Positions 46,312 through 54,814 are shown, counted from the stretch's first letter. The stretch is 64,000 nt of DNA from Lachnospiraceae bacterium (GCA_017480195.1 JAFVBE010000007.1:1-64000), one strand, 5' to 3'. Numbers and translations: made by a program. The notes: generated from the sequence alone by a model not told the origin.

Positions 46312-46793
46312 GTAATATTATAAGGGTTGGTTTGGCTGATATGAACATCTGCCGCGCACCTGACAAGATTACTACCGTAGGACTTGGTTCGTGTGTAGGA
46401 GTTGTAATATATGATACTTCTTCTAATATTGCGGGACTTGCTCATATTATGCTGCCTGACAGCACAAAAATGAACAACAATTCAAATAAATTAAAGTTTG
46501 CTGATACCGGTATTGATATGCTTATGACGAAGCTTAAGGCCTCAGGTATCAGGAAAGATAATTTGAAATCCAAAATCGCCGGTGGGGCGGCGATGTTTAA
46601 TTACCTGCTAAAATCAAGTATAGGAAATGTCGGAGAGAATAATGTGGCTGCTGTTAAGGATAAGCTCAAAGCTCTTAATATTCCTATAGTTGCCGAGGAT
46701 GTTGGGCTTAATTATGGACGAACCATAATATTTGATCCTGTAACCTGTGAGCTGACAATCGTAAGAGCAGGAAACGACAGATACATAATATAA
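46308..46793 (+). CDS. cheD: Chemoreceptor glutamine deamidase CheD
   Basis: 161 residues. CheD deamidates receptor glutamines and is sequestered by CheC. The catalytic Cys lies in GLGSCVGVV (near 28) and the His in GLAHIMLPDS (near 45). KIAGGAAMFN and RTIIFDPVTCELTIVRAG are also typical. It overlaps cheC by 4 nt. With cheB interrupted, CheC/CheD and CheY may carry most of the adaptation (inference). Confidence 0.94.
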   Translation: MSNIIRVGLADMNICRAPDKITTVGLGSCVGVVIYDTSSNIAGLAHIMLPDSTKMNNNSNKLKFADTGIDMLMTKLKASGIRKDNLKSKIAGGAAMFNYLLKSSIGNVGENNVAAVKDKLKALNIPIVAEDVGLNYGRTIIFDPVTCELTIVRAGNDRYII

Positions 46794-46810
46794 ATGAGGT
46801 GTAATCAGAG

Positions 46811-47086
46811 TTGGATTTTAAACAGAAATGTAAAAATGCACGCTCTATCATAGTTTTAACGGCTACGCTTATAGCGCTGTTGCTAAATATAAAATATGAC
46901 AGAGATATAATTGACTCTTTAATTATTCTTATTATTGTAATTATTACATTCTATGTGATTGCCAATGTTGCAATCAAATTAATAGAGAAGATTAGACTGA
47001 TGGAGCCTAAAGAAAGAATTGACACAAATAGGGATAATGAAGATAGGGATAGCGAGACTTCTGAACAGACAGAAGATGAAGCATGA
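46811..47086 (+). CDS. Small two-helix membrane protein between cheD and fliA
   Basis: 91 residues from a TTG start, 10 nt after GAGGTG. Two hydrophobic segments (IIVLTATLIALLLNI and SLIILIIVIITFYVIANVAI, about 13-60) lead to a charged, Glu/Asp-rich tail (about 70-91). Not recognised. Its fixed place within the fla/che operon suggests a motility-linked function. No motif gives more. Confidence 0.7.
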   Translation: MDFKQKCKNARSIIVLTATLIALLLNIKYDRDIIDSLIILIIVIITFYVIANVAIKLIEKIRLMEPKERIDTNRDNEDRDSETSEQTEDEA

Positions 47087-47115
47087 TGATATTTTGACAT
47101 TTAAAGGGGTGTAAA

Positions 47116-47883
47116 ATGGCTGTAATCGACAATAAGGAAAGACTTTGGATAGAGTATAACCATTCGAAGTCTACGGTTATCAGAGAGCAGATTATAATTG
47201 AATATGTTCCTTTGGTTAAGGTTGTAGCCGGAAGATTAAGTATTTATCTTGGTTCAAATGTTGAATATGACGACTTGGTGAGTTATGGAATATTTGGGCT
47301 TATTGATGCTATAGATAAGTTTGATTATGGTAAGGGGATTAAATTTGAAACCTATGCGAGCCTTCGTATCAGAGGCTCAATCCTTGACCAGATTAGAAAG
47401 CTTGACTGGATACCGCGTTCGGTTAGACAGAAGCAGAAGGCTATCGACGCGGCCATCAAGAATCTAGAGAAGGAGTTAGGTCCTAATTATTCTGATGAGG
47501 ATATTGCAAAGGAGCTTGGTATCACAGAGGATGAATATCTTATCTGGCTCGGACAAACCAATATTTCCAATATTTCTTCTATTGAAGATTTTCTTGAGCA
47601 GGGTAATGAGGTTAGGGCATCTGTCAACAGAGCCTATGCTATGGTTGAGCCTGAGAAGGTGGTTGAGGATAGAGAACTTAAGGATAAAATTGTTGAGGCG
47701 TTAGATTGTTTGACTGAAAAAGAAAAAAAGGTTGTACTTCTTTATTATTACGAAGATTTGACCTTAAAGGAGATAAGCCGGGTTATGGAAGTTTCAGAAT
47801 CCAGAGTATCTCAGTTGCATTCAAAGGCGTTAAAGAAGCTTAAGAATGAATTGGGTGAGGGTTTTGCATTATTTATGGGTTAA
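47116..47883 (+). CDS. fliA: Flagellar sigma factor sigma-28 (FliA/SigD/WhiG)
   Basis: 255 residues. It directs RNA polymerase to late flagellar promoters, such as flagellin and motility accessory genes. Region 2 begins at RLSIYLGSNVEYDDLVSYGIFGLIDAIDKFDYGKGIKFETYASLRIRGSILDQIRKLDWIPRSVRQK. Region 3 has EKELGPNYSDEDIAKELGI, and region 4 TEKEKKVVLLYYYEDLTLKEISRVMEVSESRVSQLHSKALKKL. It is late in the operon, as in B. subtilis. No anti-sigma FlgM gene is present in the window. Confidence 0.96.
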   Translation: MAVIDNKERLWIEYNHSKSTVIREQIIIEYVPLVKVVAGRLSIYLGSNVEYDDLVSYGIFGLIDAIDKFDYGKGIKFETYASLRIRGSILDQIRKLDWIPRSVRQKQKAIDAAIKNLEKELGPNYSDEDIAKELGITEDEYLIWLGQTNISNISSIEDFLEQGNEVRASVNRAYAMVEPEKVVEDRELKDKIVEALDCLTEKEKKVVLLYYYEDLTLKEISRVMEVSESRVSQLHSKALKKLKNELGEGFALFMG

Positions 47884-47914
47884 ACCTTTAGGATGATGGG
47901 GGATAAGTTGGAAT

Positions 47915-49519
47915 ATGAAGTATAAAAATTCTTTTTTTAAAGTCGATATCAGAGACGATGGTACATATCTTATTGTTTATCCTGCTGTTAGTGATGGAAA
48001 AAGATTAGAATATATGGAAGTTTTAGACTTTCTTGAGAGAAAAAATGTCTCAGTAAACGACAAGCTTGGTCTGAAAAATGATATTGAATCAATGTCGGAT
48101 AAGATTATTGAGAAAAAACTCAGTGATGAACAGACTGAGCCTTTCAATGAAAGCTCAGATATAAAAATCTCTCCTGACAAGATGGTTGCATATATCCGTT
48201 TTTATCCTCCTTCAACCGGTGGTAAGGTAATGGATAAAAAAGAGATACTGCTTGAGCTTGCAAATGAGAAAATAACCTATGGAATCGTCGATAAGGTTAT
48301 TGATGTTTTTCTTATGGCAAGACAATATTGCCTGAATATACCTATTGCCAAGGGACTTAAGCCTGTTATGGCAACAGATACTTCTATAGAATATTTCTTT
48401 GATACTACTCCTATGGCAAAACCTAAGCTTTTAGAGGATGGCAGCGTAGATTATCATGACCTTAGTATATTTACTCCGGTTAAGGAGGGGGATCTGCTTG
48501 CCAGACTTACCCCACATGATATTGGTAAACCCGGAACTGATATATTTGGCAAGACAATTCCACAGAATAAGCCGAAGATAAAGAGATTAAAATATGGCAG
48601 AAACATCAGACTATCGGAGAATGAAACAGAGATATACAGTGAAATAAGCGGAAATGTGACCTTTGCAAATGACACTGTATTTGTATCGGATACATATAAT
48701 GTTGCTGCAGATGTAGATGCATCGACAGGAGATATAGAATACGACGGAAGCATCATAGTTGCAGGCAATGTCAGAACCGGCTTCACAATAAAAGCAGGCG
48801 GAGATATTCAGGTAAACGGTGTTGTAGAGGGAGCTAAGCTTGTTGCAGGCGGAAATATTATGATTAAGCGTGGAGTTCAGGGCATGGGCAAGGGGCTTCT
48901 AAAAGCTGAAGGTAATATTTATGCTAATTTCTTTGAAAGTACGAATGTCAAGGCTGGCGGAGATATTCATGCAGGCTCAATATTACATAGTAATGTAAGC
49001 TGTGGTGAGAATATAATAGTCAGTGGACGTAAGGGCTTTATAGTTGGCGGAGATATAGCTTGCAAATCATATATAGAGGTTAATACTATAGGCAATAAGA
49101 TGGAGACTCAGACAGTAATTAAGGTAGGCGTAAATCCTGAGCTGTATGATGAAATGAAAGCACTTGTAAAGGATGTTAATGAGCTTAACAGCACTGTTGA
49201 GGAGCTTACATCATATCTTAATGTATATAAAGAAAAGCTTAAAAACGGCAGTAAAATATCGCCGGAAAGCTTGAAATTGATTAAGAGCTATAATAAAGAT
49301 TTGACAGAGGCTCTTGAAGAAAGAAATGAAAAAAATGAGAGACTTATGGTAATACGAGAAGAATTAAACAAAGGAAAGCAGGGAAAGATAAAGGTTCTCG
49401 GAAGAACATATCGTGGAGTGGTTATTTCTATTGCCGGATTAAATAAGGTTATCACCGACAAGATTGACCATAGTATGTATATTATAAAAGACGGAGGACT
49501 TGAAGCGGTAAGTTTTTAA
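47915..49519 (+). CDS. fapA: FapA (DUF342) domain protein
   Basis: 534 residues. The FapA/DUF342 core (about 85-380) shows KISPDKMVAYIRFYPPSTGG, the hairpin KEGDLLARLTPHDIGKPGTDIFGK and a right-handed beta-helix-like series (EYDGSIIVAGNVRTGFTIKAGGDIQVNGVVEGAKLVAGGNIMI...). A coiled coil (about 405-475) follows. Members are common at the 3' ends of fla operons and have been linked to flagellar assembly or polar organisation, but the mechanism is unclear. It lies 31 nt after fliA. Confidence 0.85.
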   Translation: MKYKNSFFKVDIRDDGTYLIVYPAVSDGKRLEYMEVLDFLERKNVSVNDKLGLKNDIESMSDKIIEKKLSDEQTEPFNESSDIKISPDKMVAYIRFYPPSTGGKVMDKKEILLELANEKITYGIVDKVIDVFLMARQYCLNIPIAKGLKPVMATDTSIEYFFDTTPMAKPKLLEDGSVDYHDLSIFTPVKEGDLLARLTPHDIGKPGTDIFGKTIPQNKPKIKRLKYGRNIRLSENETEIYSEISGNVTFANDTVFVSDTYNVAADVDASTGDIEYDGSIIVAGNVRTGFTIKAGGDIQVNGVVEGAKLVAGGNIMIKRGVQGMGKGLLKAEGNIYANFFESTNVKAGGDIHAGSILHSNVSCGENIIVSGRKGFIVGGDIACKSYIEVNTIGNKMETQTVIKVGVNPELYDEMKALVKDVNELNSTVEELTSYLNVYKEKLKNGSKISPESLKLIKSYNKDLTEALEERNEKNERLMVIREELNKGKQGKIKVLGRTYRGVVISIAGLNKVITDKIDHSMYIIKDGGLEAVSF

Positions 49520-49552
49520 TGCATTTATGTATCTTATGAAAGGGATGATTGT

Positions 49553-49858
49553 ATGATAACTCCGGTAATAGCAGCACAGGGCTCATCACCTATTGCTCAG
49601 ATACAACAGAATACTGACAGTCAAAGCGTTATTAATTCACAAAATGCTCATACTGTCGTGCAAAAGCATGAGCAGCAGGTTCAGGAAACTGTTGTTCCTA
49701 AGGAAGAGGGCGTATATTACCAGCAGGAATATGATGCCAAAGAAGAGGGGCGTAATAAGTATTCTAATTTATACGGCAAAAAGAAGAAAAAAGAAAATAA
49801 AGAGGAAGAAAAAAAGGAAGAAACTATAACAAGAGTTAATTTTGATATACAAATTTGA
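49553..49858 (+). CDS. Hypothetical fla-operon protein, Gln/Lys-rich, 101 residues
   Basis: Not recognised. The N-terminal half is Gln/Ser/Asn/Val-rich (TPVIAAQGSSPIAQIQQNTDSQ), and the C-terminal half has a run of Lys and Glu (about 74-93) ending TRVNFDIQI. No membrane segment or signal is seen, and it is probably largely disordered. AAAGGGATG precedes the ATG. Its place between fapA and the next operon gene suggests a flagellar link. Small proteins with a similar short C-terminal strand occur in this position in related organisms (memory, not checked). Confidence 0.6.
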   Translation: MITPVIAAQGSSPIAQIQQNTDSQSVINSQNAHTVVQKHEQQVQETVVPKEEGVYYQQEYDAKEEGRNKYSNLYGKKKKKENKEEEKKEETITRVNFDIQI

Positions 49859-49891
49859 GTTATAAATATTATTTAAGTATAGGGGAAGCAT

Positions 49892-50536
49892 ATGTCAGCA
49901 GCGGTTATTTTACTAACTATCTTAGGACTTGCATTTATATTGGGCAGTTTTGTTTTGGTTGAGAACAAGAAAGATAAGGATGATGAAAGCATAATAAAAA
50001 TACCGGACAATCTGTCAGATGAACAAAAGGAAAAAATTAACAAACTTATTGATGATTACATGAATGAACATATAGATGACAAACTTGATGATATTGAAAA
50101 AAAGTTTTCAGAGATTGTTAATCAGAAGACCCTCGCATTAGGAGATTACGCGGTCTCAGTAAATGAAGAAATAGAGCGTAATCACAGTGAGGTAATGTTT
50201 TTATACAGTATGCTTGCTGATAAACAGAAGGAAATTATGACGACTGCTTCCATGGTTGATGATTATAAGAAAGAAGTTAAGCAGTTCATAGAAGAAAACG
50301 AGTTTAAAAAAGAGGAAAGTAAGGAGCAGCAGCTTGCAATAGAACTTACTGAGCTTGAGGATAATGACATTGATATGGAGGCTGAAGCAGAAGAAGAACT
50401 TCAGTCAGCATCCGGAAATAAGGATATAATACTTGAAATGCATAAATCAGGCTTAAGCATACTTGAGATTGCTAAAAATCTCGGACTCGGTGTGGGTGAG
50501 GTAAAGCTTATAGTTGATTTATATCAGGGAGAATAA
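49892..50536 (+). CDS. DUF6115-like membrane-anchored helical protein
   Basis: 214 residues. An N-terminal transmembrane helix (about 3-25) precedes a long acidic coiled-coil region (about 30-165). The C-terminal 40 residues form a helix-turn-helix-like motif (ILEMHKSGLSILEIAKNLGLGVGEVKLIVDLY), as in DUF6115 proteins of clostridial fla operons. The HTH shape need not mean DNA binding. It precedes the MltG-like gene by 3 nt. Function unknown. Confidence 0.72.
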   Translation: MSAAVILLTILGLAFILGSFVLVENKKDKDDESIIKIPDNLSDEQKEKINKLIDDYMNEHIDDKLDDIEKKFSEIVNQKTLALGDYAVSVNEEIERNHSEVMFLYSMLADKQKEIMTTASMVDDYKKEVKQFIEENEFKKEESKEQQLAIELTELEDNDIDMEAEAEEELQSASGNKDIILEMHKSGLSILEIAKNLGLGVGEVKLIVDLYQGE

Positions 50537-50539
50537 TAT

Positions 50540-51139
50540 ATGAAATTAAAATATTTTATACGAGGTCTTGGGATAGGCATTATCTTCGGAACCTTGATTA
50601 TGTTAGTGGCTCATTTTAAATCTGATGAGAACAATTTGACAGACAGTCAGGTTGAAGCAAGGGCAAGTGAGCTTGGTATGGTATGGCCGGAGGAGGCAAC
50701 TGCTACAGATACAATAGAGAATATAAACTCGGAAAAGAAAAACGATACTTCGGATATAAGTACTGAAGTGGTAACAGAAGTTAGGCATACGGAAGCTGAG
50801 ATAACTACAGAGTCTGTCACGGAAACTACAGAAGAGGAAGAAAATACTGTAGAAGCAACTACAGAAGCAACAGTAACTCAGGCAACGACAGAGGAGAAGA
50901 AAACCACTGAAAAAAATACATATACAGAGGCTACCATAACAGTAACAAGAGGAATGGGTTCAACCCAGGTTGCGGAGCTTCTTGAGAATGCAGGAATTAT
51001 AGAGGATGCAGAGGATTTTGATAATTACCTTAATTCTCATGGTATATCAAACAAAATACAGATAAATACATTTAAGTTTAATAGTAATATGTCTTACGAA
51101 GAACTTGCTGAAGGTCTGACAACTCCAAAGAATGAATAA
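50540..51139 (+). CDS. Short MltG/YceG-like membrane protein
   Basis: 199 residues. A hydrophobic N-terminus (about 7-25) anchors it. A Thr/Glu-rich low-complexity region (about 55-130) follows. The last about 65 residues (ATITVTRGMGSTQVAELLENAGIIEDAEDFDNYLNSHGISNKIQINTFKFNSNMSYEELAEGLT) match the LysM-like N-terminal part of endolytic transglycosylase MltG; its catalytic domain is absent. It may bind peptidoglycan around the motor without cutting it (inference). Last gene before the operon terminator. Confidence 0.7.
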   Translation: MKLKYFIRGLGIGIIFGTLIMLVAHFKSDENNLTDSQVEARASELGMVWPEEATATDTIENINSEKKNDTSDISTEVVTEVRHTEAEITTESVTETTEEEENTVEATTEATVTQATTEEKKTTEKNTYTEATITVTRGMGSTQVAELLENAGIIEDAEDFDNYLNSHGISNKIQINTFKFNSNMSYEELAEGLTTPKNE

Positions 51140-51177
51140 AAATAATAATAAAAACGATTTTATTATTATTTTTTTGT
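51138..51177 (+). terminator. Terminator of the fla/che operon
   Basis: A 16-pair all-A/T stem (51138-51153 with 51158-51173, ACGA loop), followed by more T. It overlaps the stop of the preceding gene. Confidence 0.75.
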
Positions 51178-51216
51178 CATTTCTTAAAATAATTTGTCAT
51201 TATTTGTATTTAGATG

Positions 51217-51246
51217 TTGATTTTAACTGTGGTAATAGTGTAATAT
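51217..51246 (+). promoter_or_regulatory. Possible promoter of the repeat/transglutaminase gene
   Basis: TTGATT (51217-51222) and TAATAT (51241-51246) with an 18-nt spacer. The surrounding 51178-51300 is very AT-rich, so a chance match is possible. No other structure is seen in that stretch. Confidence 0.4.
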
Positions 51247-51302
51247 ATAGTTAATATAATATTAACAAATAATTAATAAGTTTTAAATTAGGGGAGGATT
51301 GT

Positions 51303-53090
51303 ATGTTAAAACAAAAATATGGTTTAAGATTTATTTTTTTGTTGCTTTTTATGGTTGCTTTTTTATTGAACTTTGACTGCGTCGATGTTTTTGCGGCAGA
51401 CAATATTGATACTGCAACAGATGGCGATGCTTCATATGATTCGTTAGAAGATTATACAGAGGAATATTCGGAAATTATACCTGATGAGTTAGAGCCTGTT
51501 GTTATGGGCGCTGCTAATGCATCTGCTATATATGACGGAGTAGACTATAGTGCGGTATATGATTACAACTATTATATTACTAAATATCCTGACATTAAGG
51601 CGACATTTGGAGATAATACAGAGGCTGCATTACAACATTTTGTAAATTGCGGAATGAATGAGGGAAGACAGGCTAAGGAAAGCTTTAATGTATATTCTTA
51701 TGCCTATAAATATGCTGATTTAAGAAGTGCATTTGGTAATAATCTTAAGTCTTATTATCAACACTATATAACAAATGGTGTAAGGGAAGGTCGAGTTGCA
51801 GTAGGAACAAACAAGCTGCAAAATCCGGTTACCGTATATGAAGGCGTAGATTATTCACCGGTTTATAATTATAATTATTATATCAGTCATAATAAAGATA
51901 TAAAGAATGCTTTTGGAATAGATGATTATTCTGCATTGCAGCATTTTGTAAATAGTGGAATGAATGAGGGAAGACAGGCATGTGAGGATTTTAATGTATA
52001 TTCCTATGCGAATAAATATGCTGATTTAAGAGGCGCTTTTGGAAATGATAAAAAATTATATTATATACATTACATAACCAATGGTGCTAAAGAAGGTCGT
52101 GTGGCAACAGGAACAAATCAAATTCAGAATCCTGTAACCATATATAATGGTGTGGATTATTCTAAGGTATATGATTTTTATTATTATATTAACCACAATA
52201 GTGAGGTTAAGAGTGCTTATAGCTTAGATGATTATGGTGCTTTAGAGCATTTTGTAAATACAGGAATGGATAAAGGCTTACAGGCCAAGGAAGACTTTGA
52301 TGTATGGTCATATGGATACTCTTATAGTGATTTAAGAAGGGCGTTCGGCAATCAGCCTAAGAGTTATTATATGCATTATATTACTAACGGCAGTAAGGAA
52401 GGCAGAAATCTTACACATGGCGTAACAAGCAGTAATAATGAATTAACTGTATATGCCGGTTATGATTTTTCAGATATATATGATATTGTATATTATACAA
52501 GTCATAATATAGATGTAAGAAATGCTTTCGGATTTGATGAGGAAGCAGTTCTTGCACATTTTGCCAGAAATGGTCTTAAAGAGAACAGAGTCGCTGCGGC
52601 GTCGTATTCATCAGCAAAATATGCTGACGCAAAAGAACAGATGGCAGAGCATTTTAAAACTACCAATAAGACAGATAAATATCCTAAGGCTGTAAATGTA
52701 CTGAATAATGTAGGTTGGAATTTGAATTCCGCATTTAATTGGGCGGCAGAATTAAAATATTATTCTGGAGTATCTAAAACTCCGGATCCGGGCATAAACT
52801 ATTTTGGTAATTTTGGTTTTGATAATGGAAAGGGCAACTGTTATGTGCTTGCTGCCGTATTTTATGAGATGGCATATGTTATGGGATATGATGTAAGGCA
52901 GATGGCAGGTACGGTTCCGTTAAGAGCCGGAGGTCAGGGACCGCATTCATGGGTTGAGATTGATATGGATGGCGAAACCTATGTATTTGATCCTGACTTC
53001 ACAAATGAAACCAAGTATAATGGCTTCAAGTTTAAGTACGGTCAAAGCGGAACATGGATATATAACAATATATCGCAGATGCATGAATAA
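51303..53090 (+). CDS. Secreted tandem-repeat protein with transglutaminase-like domain
   Basis: 595 residues. A signal peptide (about 1-31, ending DVFA-AD) is followed by an acidic stretch. From about residue 77 come three full and one partial copies of a roughly 102-residue unit, each made of two halves of the pattern Tyr-rich...YADLRSAFG...HYITNGVREGR. Similar Y..NPD....HY...G..EGR helical repeats are known in secreted proteins of other bacteria. The C-terminus is a transglutaminase/cysteine-protease-like domain: C513 (GNCYVL), H548 (GPHSWVEI) and D563 (FDPDF) form the triad. It may cross-link or cleave surface proteins or wall peptides; the substrate is unknown. It stands directly after the fla operon, with a lipoprotein and acyltransferase following. 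Confidence 0.8.
   Translation: MLKQKYGLRFIFLLLFMVAFLLNFDCVDVFAADNIDTATDGDASYDSLEDYTEEYSEIIPDELEPVVMGAANASAIYDGVDYSAVYDYNYYITKYPDIKATFGDNTEAALQHFVNCGMNEGRQAKESFNVYSYAYKYADLRSAFGNNLKSYYQHYITNGVREGRVAVGTNKLQNPVTVYEGVDYSPVYNYNYYISHNKDIKNAFGIDDYSALQHFVNSGMNEGRQACEDFNVYSYANKYADLRGAFGNDKKLYYIHYITNGAKEGRVATGTNQIQNPVTIYNGVDYSKVYDFYYYINHNSEVKSAYSLDDYGALEHFVNTGMDKGLQAKEDFDVWSYGYSYSDLRRAFGNQPKSYYMHYITNGSKEGRNLTHGVTSSNNELTVYAGYDFSDIYDIVYYTSHNIDVRNAFGFDEEAVLAHFARNGLKENRVAAASYSSAKYADAKEQMAEHFKTTNKTDKYPKAVNVLNNVGWNLNSAFNWAAELKYYSGVSKTPDPGINYFGNFGFDNGKGNCYVLAAVFYEMAYVMGYDVRQMAGTVPLRAGGQGPHSWVEIDMDGETYVFDPDFTNETKYNGFKFKYGQSGTWIYNNISQMHE
51531..52600 (+). repeat. Tandem 306-bp coding repeats
   Basis: Near-direct repeats of about 306 bp inside the secreted protein gene, starting around 51531, 51837 and 52143, with a shorter diverged copy from about 52449. 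Identity is highest in the HFVN..GMNEGRQA and HYITNG..EGR segments, suggesting recent duplication or recombination. Confidence 0.75.
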
Positions 53091-53128
53091 TACAATAATT
53101 TTAGTGATTTGATGAAAAAGGAGTAGCT

Positions 53129-53563
53129 ATGAAAAGAAAAATAACTCTTGGATTGGTAACTGTATTTTTTGCAGCTTTTTTTATTACGGGCTGTGGAGAC
53201 AATAATGCTTCTACAGAAGATGTATCAACTAATACTGATGCTGAGGCTGCTTTAATTGAGAAAACTGAGGAAGAGGTTGTGGAAGAAATTACAACTGAGA
53301 AGATAACTACAGAAAAAACCACAACAGAAAAAGAAACAACTGAAGCTGTAACTGAAGAAGAGGTTACAACTCAGGCACCAAAGAATACAACAGCACCAAC
53401 TACACAAGCTCCCGCACCTGTAGTAATAGATACACCGGCACCTGAACCGGCACCTGAACCGGCACCTGAATCGGCACCTGAACCGGCACCTGAACCGGAG
53501 GTTCCTGCTGATGATGGAGGCAGTGACGAAAGTTGTATAGGAAATGAAGGATTATTCAATTAA
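53129..53563 (+). CDS. Small Pro/Thr-rich lipoprotein
   Basis: 144 residues. A lipoprotein signal peptide with lipobox ITGC (Cys near 22) is followed by a Thr/Glu-rich spacer (about 50-90) and a Pro/Ala/Glu-repeat tail (PAPEPAPEPAPES...). No globular domain is visible, so it is likely an extended surface or wall-spanning anchor. AAAGGAG precedes the ATG. It lies 38 nt after the repeat/transglutaminase gene and overlaps the acyltransferase start. Function unknown. Confidence 0.72.
   Translation: MKRKITLGLVTVFFAAFFITGCGDNNASTEDVSTNTDAEAALIEKTEEEVVEEITTEKITTEKTTTEKETTEAVTEEEVTTQAPKNTTAPTTQAPAPVVIDTPAPEPAPEPAPESAPEPAPEPEVPADDGGSDESCIGNEGLFN
53435..53494 (+). repeat. Twelve-base tandem repeat in the lipoprotein tail
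   Basis: Five copies of CCGGCACCTGAA (one with an initial T), each encoding Pro-Ala-Pro-Glu in register. A slippage-prone low-complexity element. Confidence 0.85.
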
Positions 53564-54605
53564 TATGAATGAGAGTAATAAACATATAGCATATCTTTCA
53601 TATATCAGGGCATTTGCTTGTATTGCAATCATAGTTTTACATACTTATACCATGGAGGCTATGTATTACAGATCTGAAATAAGTGTAGCTTCATATGCAG
53701 TAACAAGCTGTGTGGCATATATGATGATGTGGGCGGTACCATGCTTCGTGATGGTAACGGGTGCACTTTTGCTGGATACAGATAAAGAAATATCATTAAA
53801 AAGATTATATGGAAGATATATATTAAGGATATTTGTTGTCTTAATTGTGTTTACTGTTTTATTCACAATAAGCGATATAATATATGACAAGGAAAAGCTA
53901 AGTGTAATTGGAGTTATTAAGAGAATAGGCTATAAGCTTTATTCAGGCACAAGCTGGGCTCATATGTGGTATCTGTATTTAATAATAGGCTTATATATTC
54001 TGCTTCCTGCATTTCGTGCACTGGTTAAGGGATTTGGTTTAAAGGAACTTTGGTATTTGTTAGCTGTATATTTCGTGTTTAATTCTTTTATACCGATGAT
54101 TAACCAATTCTCAGAGGCAAAAATTGGCTTTTATATTACTACGAATTCCATTTTTCCGTTTTATCTTATAATGGGATATATGCTTAGTAATAATTTGATT
54201 AAATTAAATATGAAGCTTTCGGTATTATTGTTCTTACTCGGAGAAGCTGCTATTATTATAATTTCAATTTTGGGTATAAAAAATAACAGTTCCGATGCTG
54301 TTACTTTACTTGGTAATTATTCTTTTGTACCTGTTGTAATAACAAGTATTGGTGTTTTTGGGATATTTAGAAATTTAAGGCTTAATAATCCGAATAAATT
54401 CATACTTCTTGTTGATAAATTATCCTTCGGAATATATCTTGTTCATCTTGGATTTTTAAGATATGGTATAAAATCAGAATTAATAAATCCATATGAAAAG
54501 GGTGGAAATATATTTATATTTGTTATAGCGTTGATTGTATTTGGTTTATCGTTTTTATTGACATTTTTATTAAGATTAATACCGGGAGTAAAGAAGCTTT
54601 TGTAA
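53544..54605 (+). CDS. Membrane acyltransferase, acyltransferase-3 family
   Basis: 353 residues with about ten transmembrane segments. The N-terminus IAYLSYIRAFACIAIIVLHTYT carries the catalytic-type His of the acyltransferase-3 family, with WALMW..VTGALLLDTDKE-like spacing and GTSWAHMWYLYLIIGLYILLPAFR downstream. Such enzymes O-acetylate or O-acylate extracellular polysaccharide, wall sugars or lipids. The substrate is not deducible. The ATG at 53544 overlaps the lipoprotein gene; ATG 53565, just after its stop, is equally plausible by coupling. The stop is followed by a terminator. Confidence 0.83.
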   Translation: MKDYSINMNESNKHIAYLSYIRAFACIAIIVLHTYTMEAMYYRSEISVASYAVTSCVAYMMMWAVPCFVMVTGALLLDTDKEISLKRLYGRYILRIFVVLIVFTVLFTISDIIYDKEKLSVIGVIKRIGYKLYSGTSWAHMWYLYLIIGLYILLPAFRALVKGFGLKELWYLLAVYFVFNSFIPMINQFSEAKIGFYITTNSIFPFYLIMGYMLSNNLIKLNMKLSVLLFLLGEAAIIIISILGIKNNSSDAVTLLGNYSFVPVVITSIGVFGIFRNLRLNNPNKFILLVDKLSFGIYLVHLGFLRYGIKSELINPYEKGGNIFIFVIALIVFGLSFLLTFLLRLIPGVKKLL

Positions 54606-54632
54606 AATATATGAAAATATGCATAAAATATG

Positions 54633-54660
54633 AAAAAAAGTGCTTGATAGCACTTTTTTT
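54633..54660 (+). terminator. Bidirectional terminator after the acyltransferase gene
   Basis: A perfect 12-pair stem, AAAAAAAGTGCT with AGCACTTTTTTT, around a TGAT loop. Its right half contains the -35 box of the rpsB promoter. Confidence 0.85.
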
Positions 54661-54672
54661 ATATGTTATAAT
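54644..54672 (+). promoter_or_regulatory. Sigma-A promoter of rpsB-tsf
   Basis: TTGATA (54644-54649) and TATAAT (54667-54672) with a 17-nt spacer. The -35 lies in the loop and right arm of the preceding terminator. The leader is about 135 nt. Confidence 0.75.
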
Positions 54673-54679
54673 CAGCTTT

Positions 54680-54790
54680 GTGTGCGGCTTAGTTAAGACG
54701 ATGCCGTAAAATATTAAACATGTGGGTGAATAAACGAAATGGTGCTACTTGACGCAGTAGTTTTCGTGAATAAATATTTGAAACCCACAG
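54680..54790 (+). ncRNA. Folded rpsB leader, possible ribosomal-protein autoregulatory element
   Basis: The leader contains a small GCGGC/GCCGT helix (54684-54707). It also has a large hairpin closed by TGTGGGT/ACCCACA (54721-54727 / 54783-54789), with inner helices ACGAAA/TTTCGT and CTAC/GTAG. The closing stem ends 13 nt before the AGGAGG of rpsB. S2 leaders that bind ribosomal protein are known in bacteria, but whether this is that class cannot be told by eye. Confidence 0.5.
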
Positions 54791-54814
54791 AGGTATAACC
54801 ATAGGAGGTATATT

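Noticed and set aside
53435-53494. Short tandem repeats as a CRISPR array
   Set aside because: Units are contiguous 12-mers in coding frame with no spacers.
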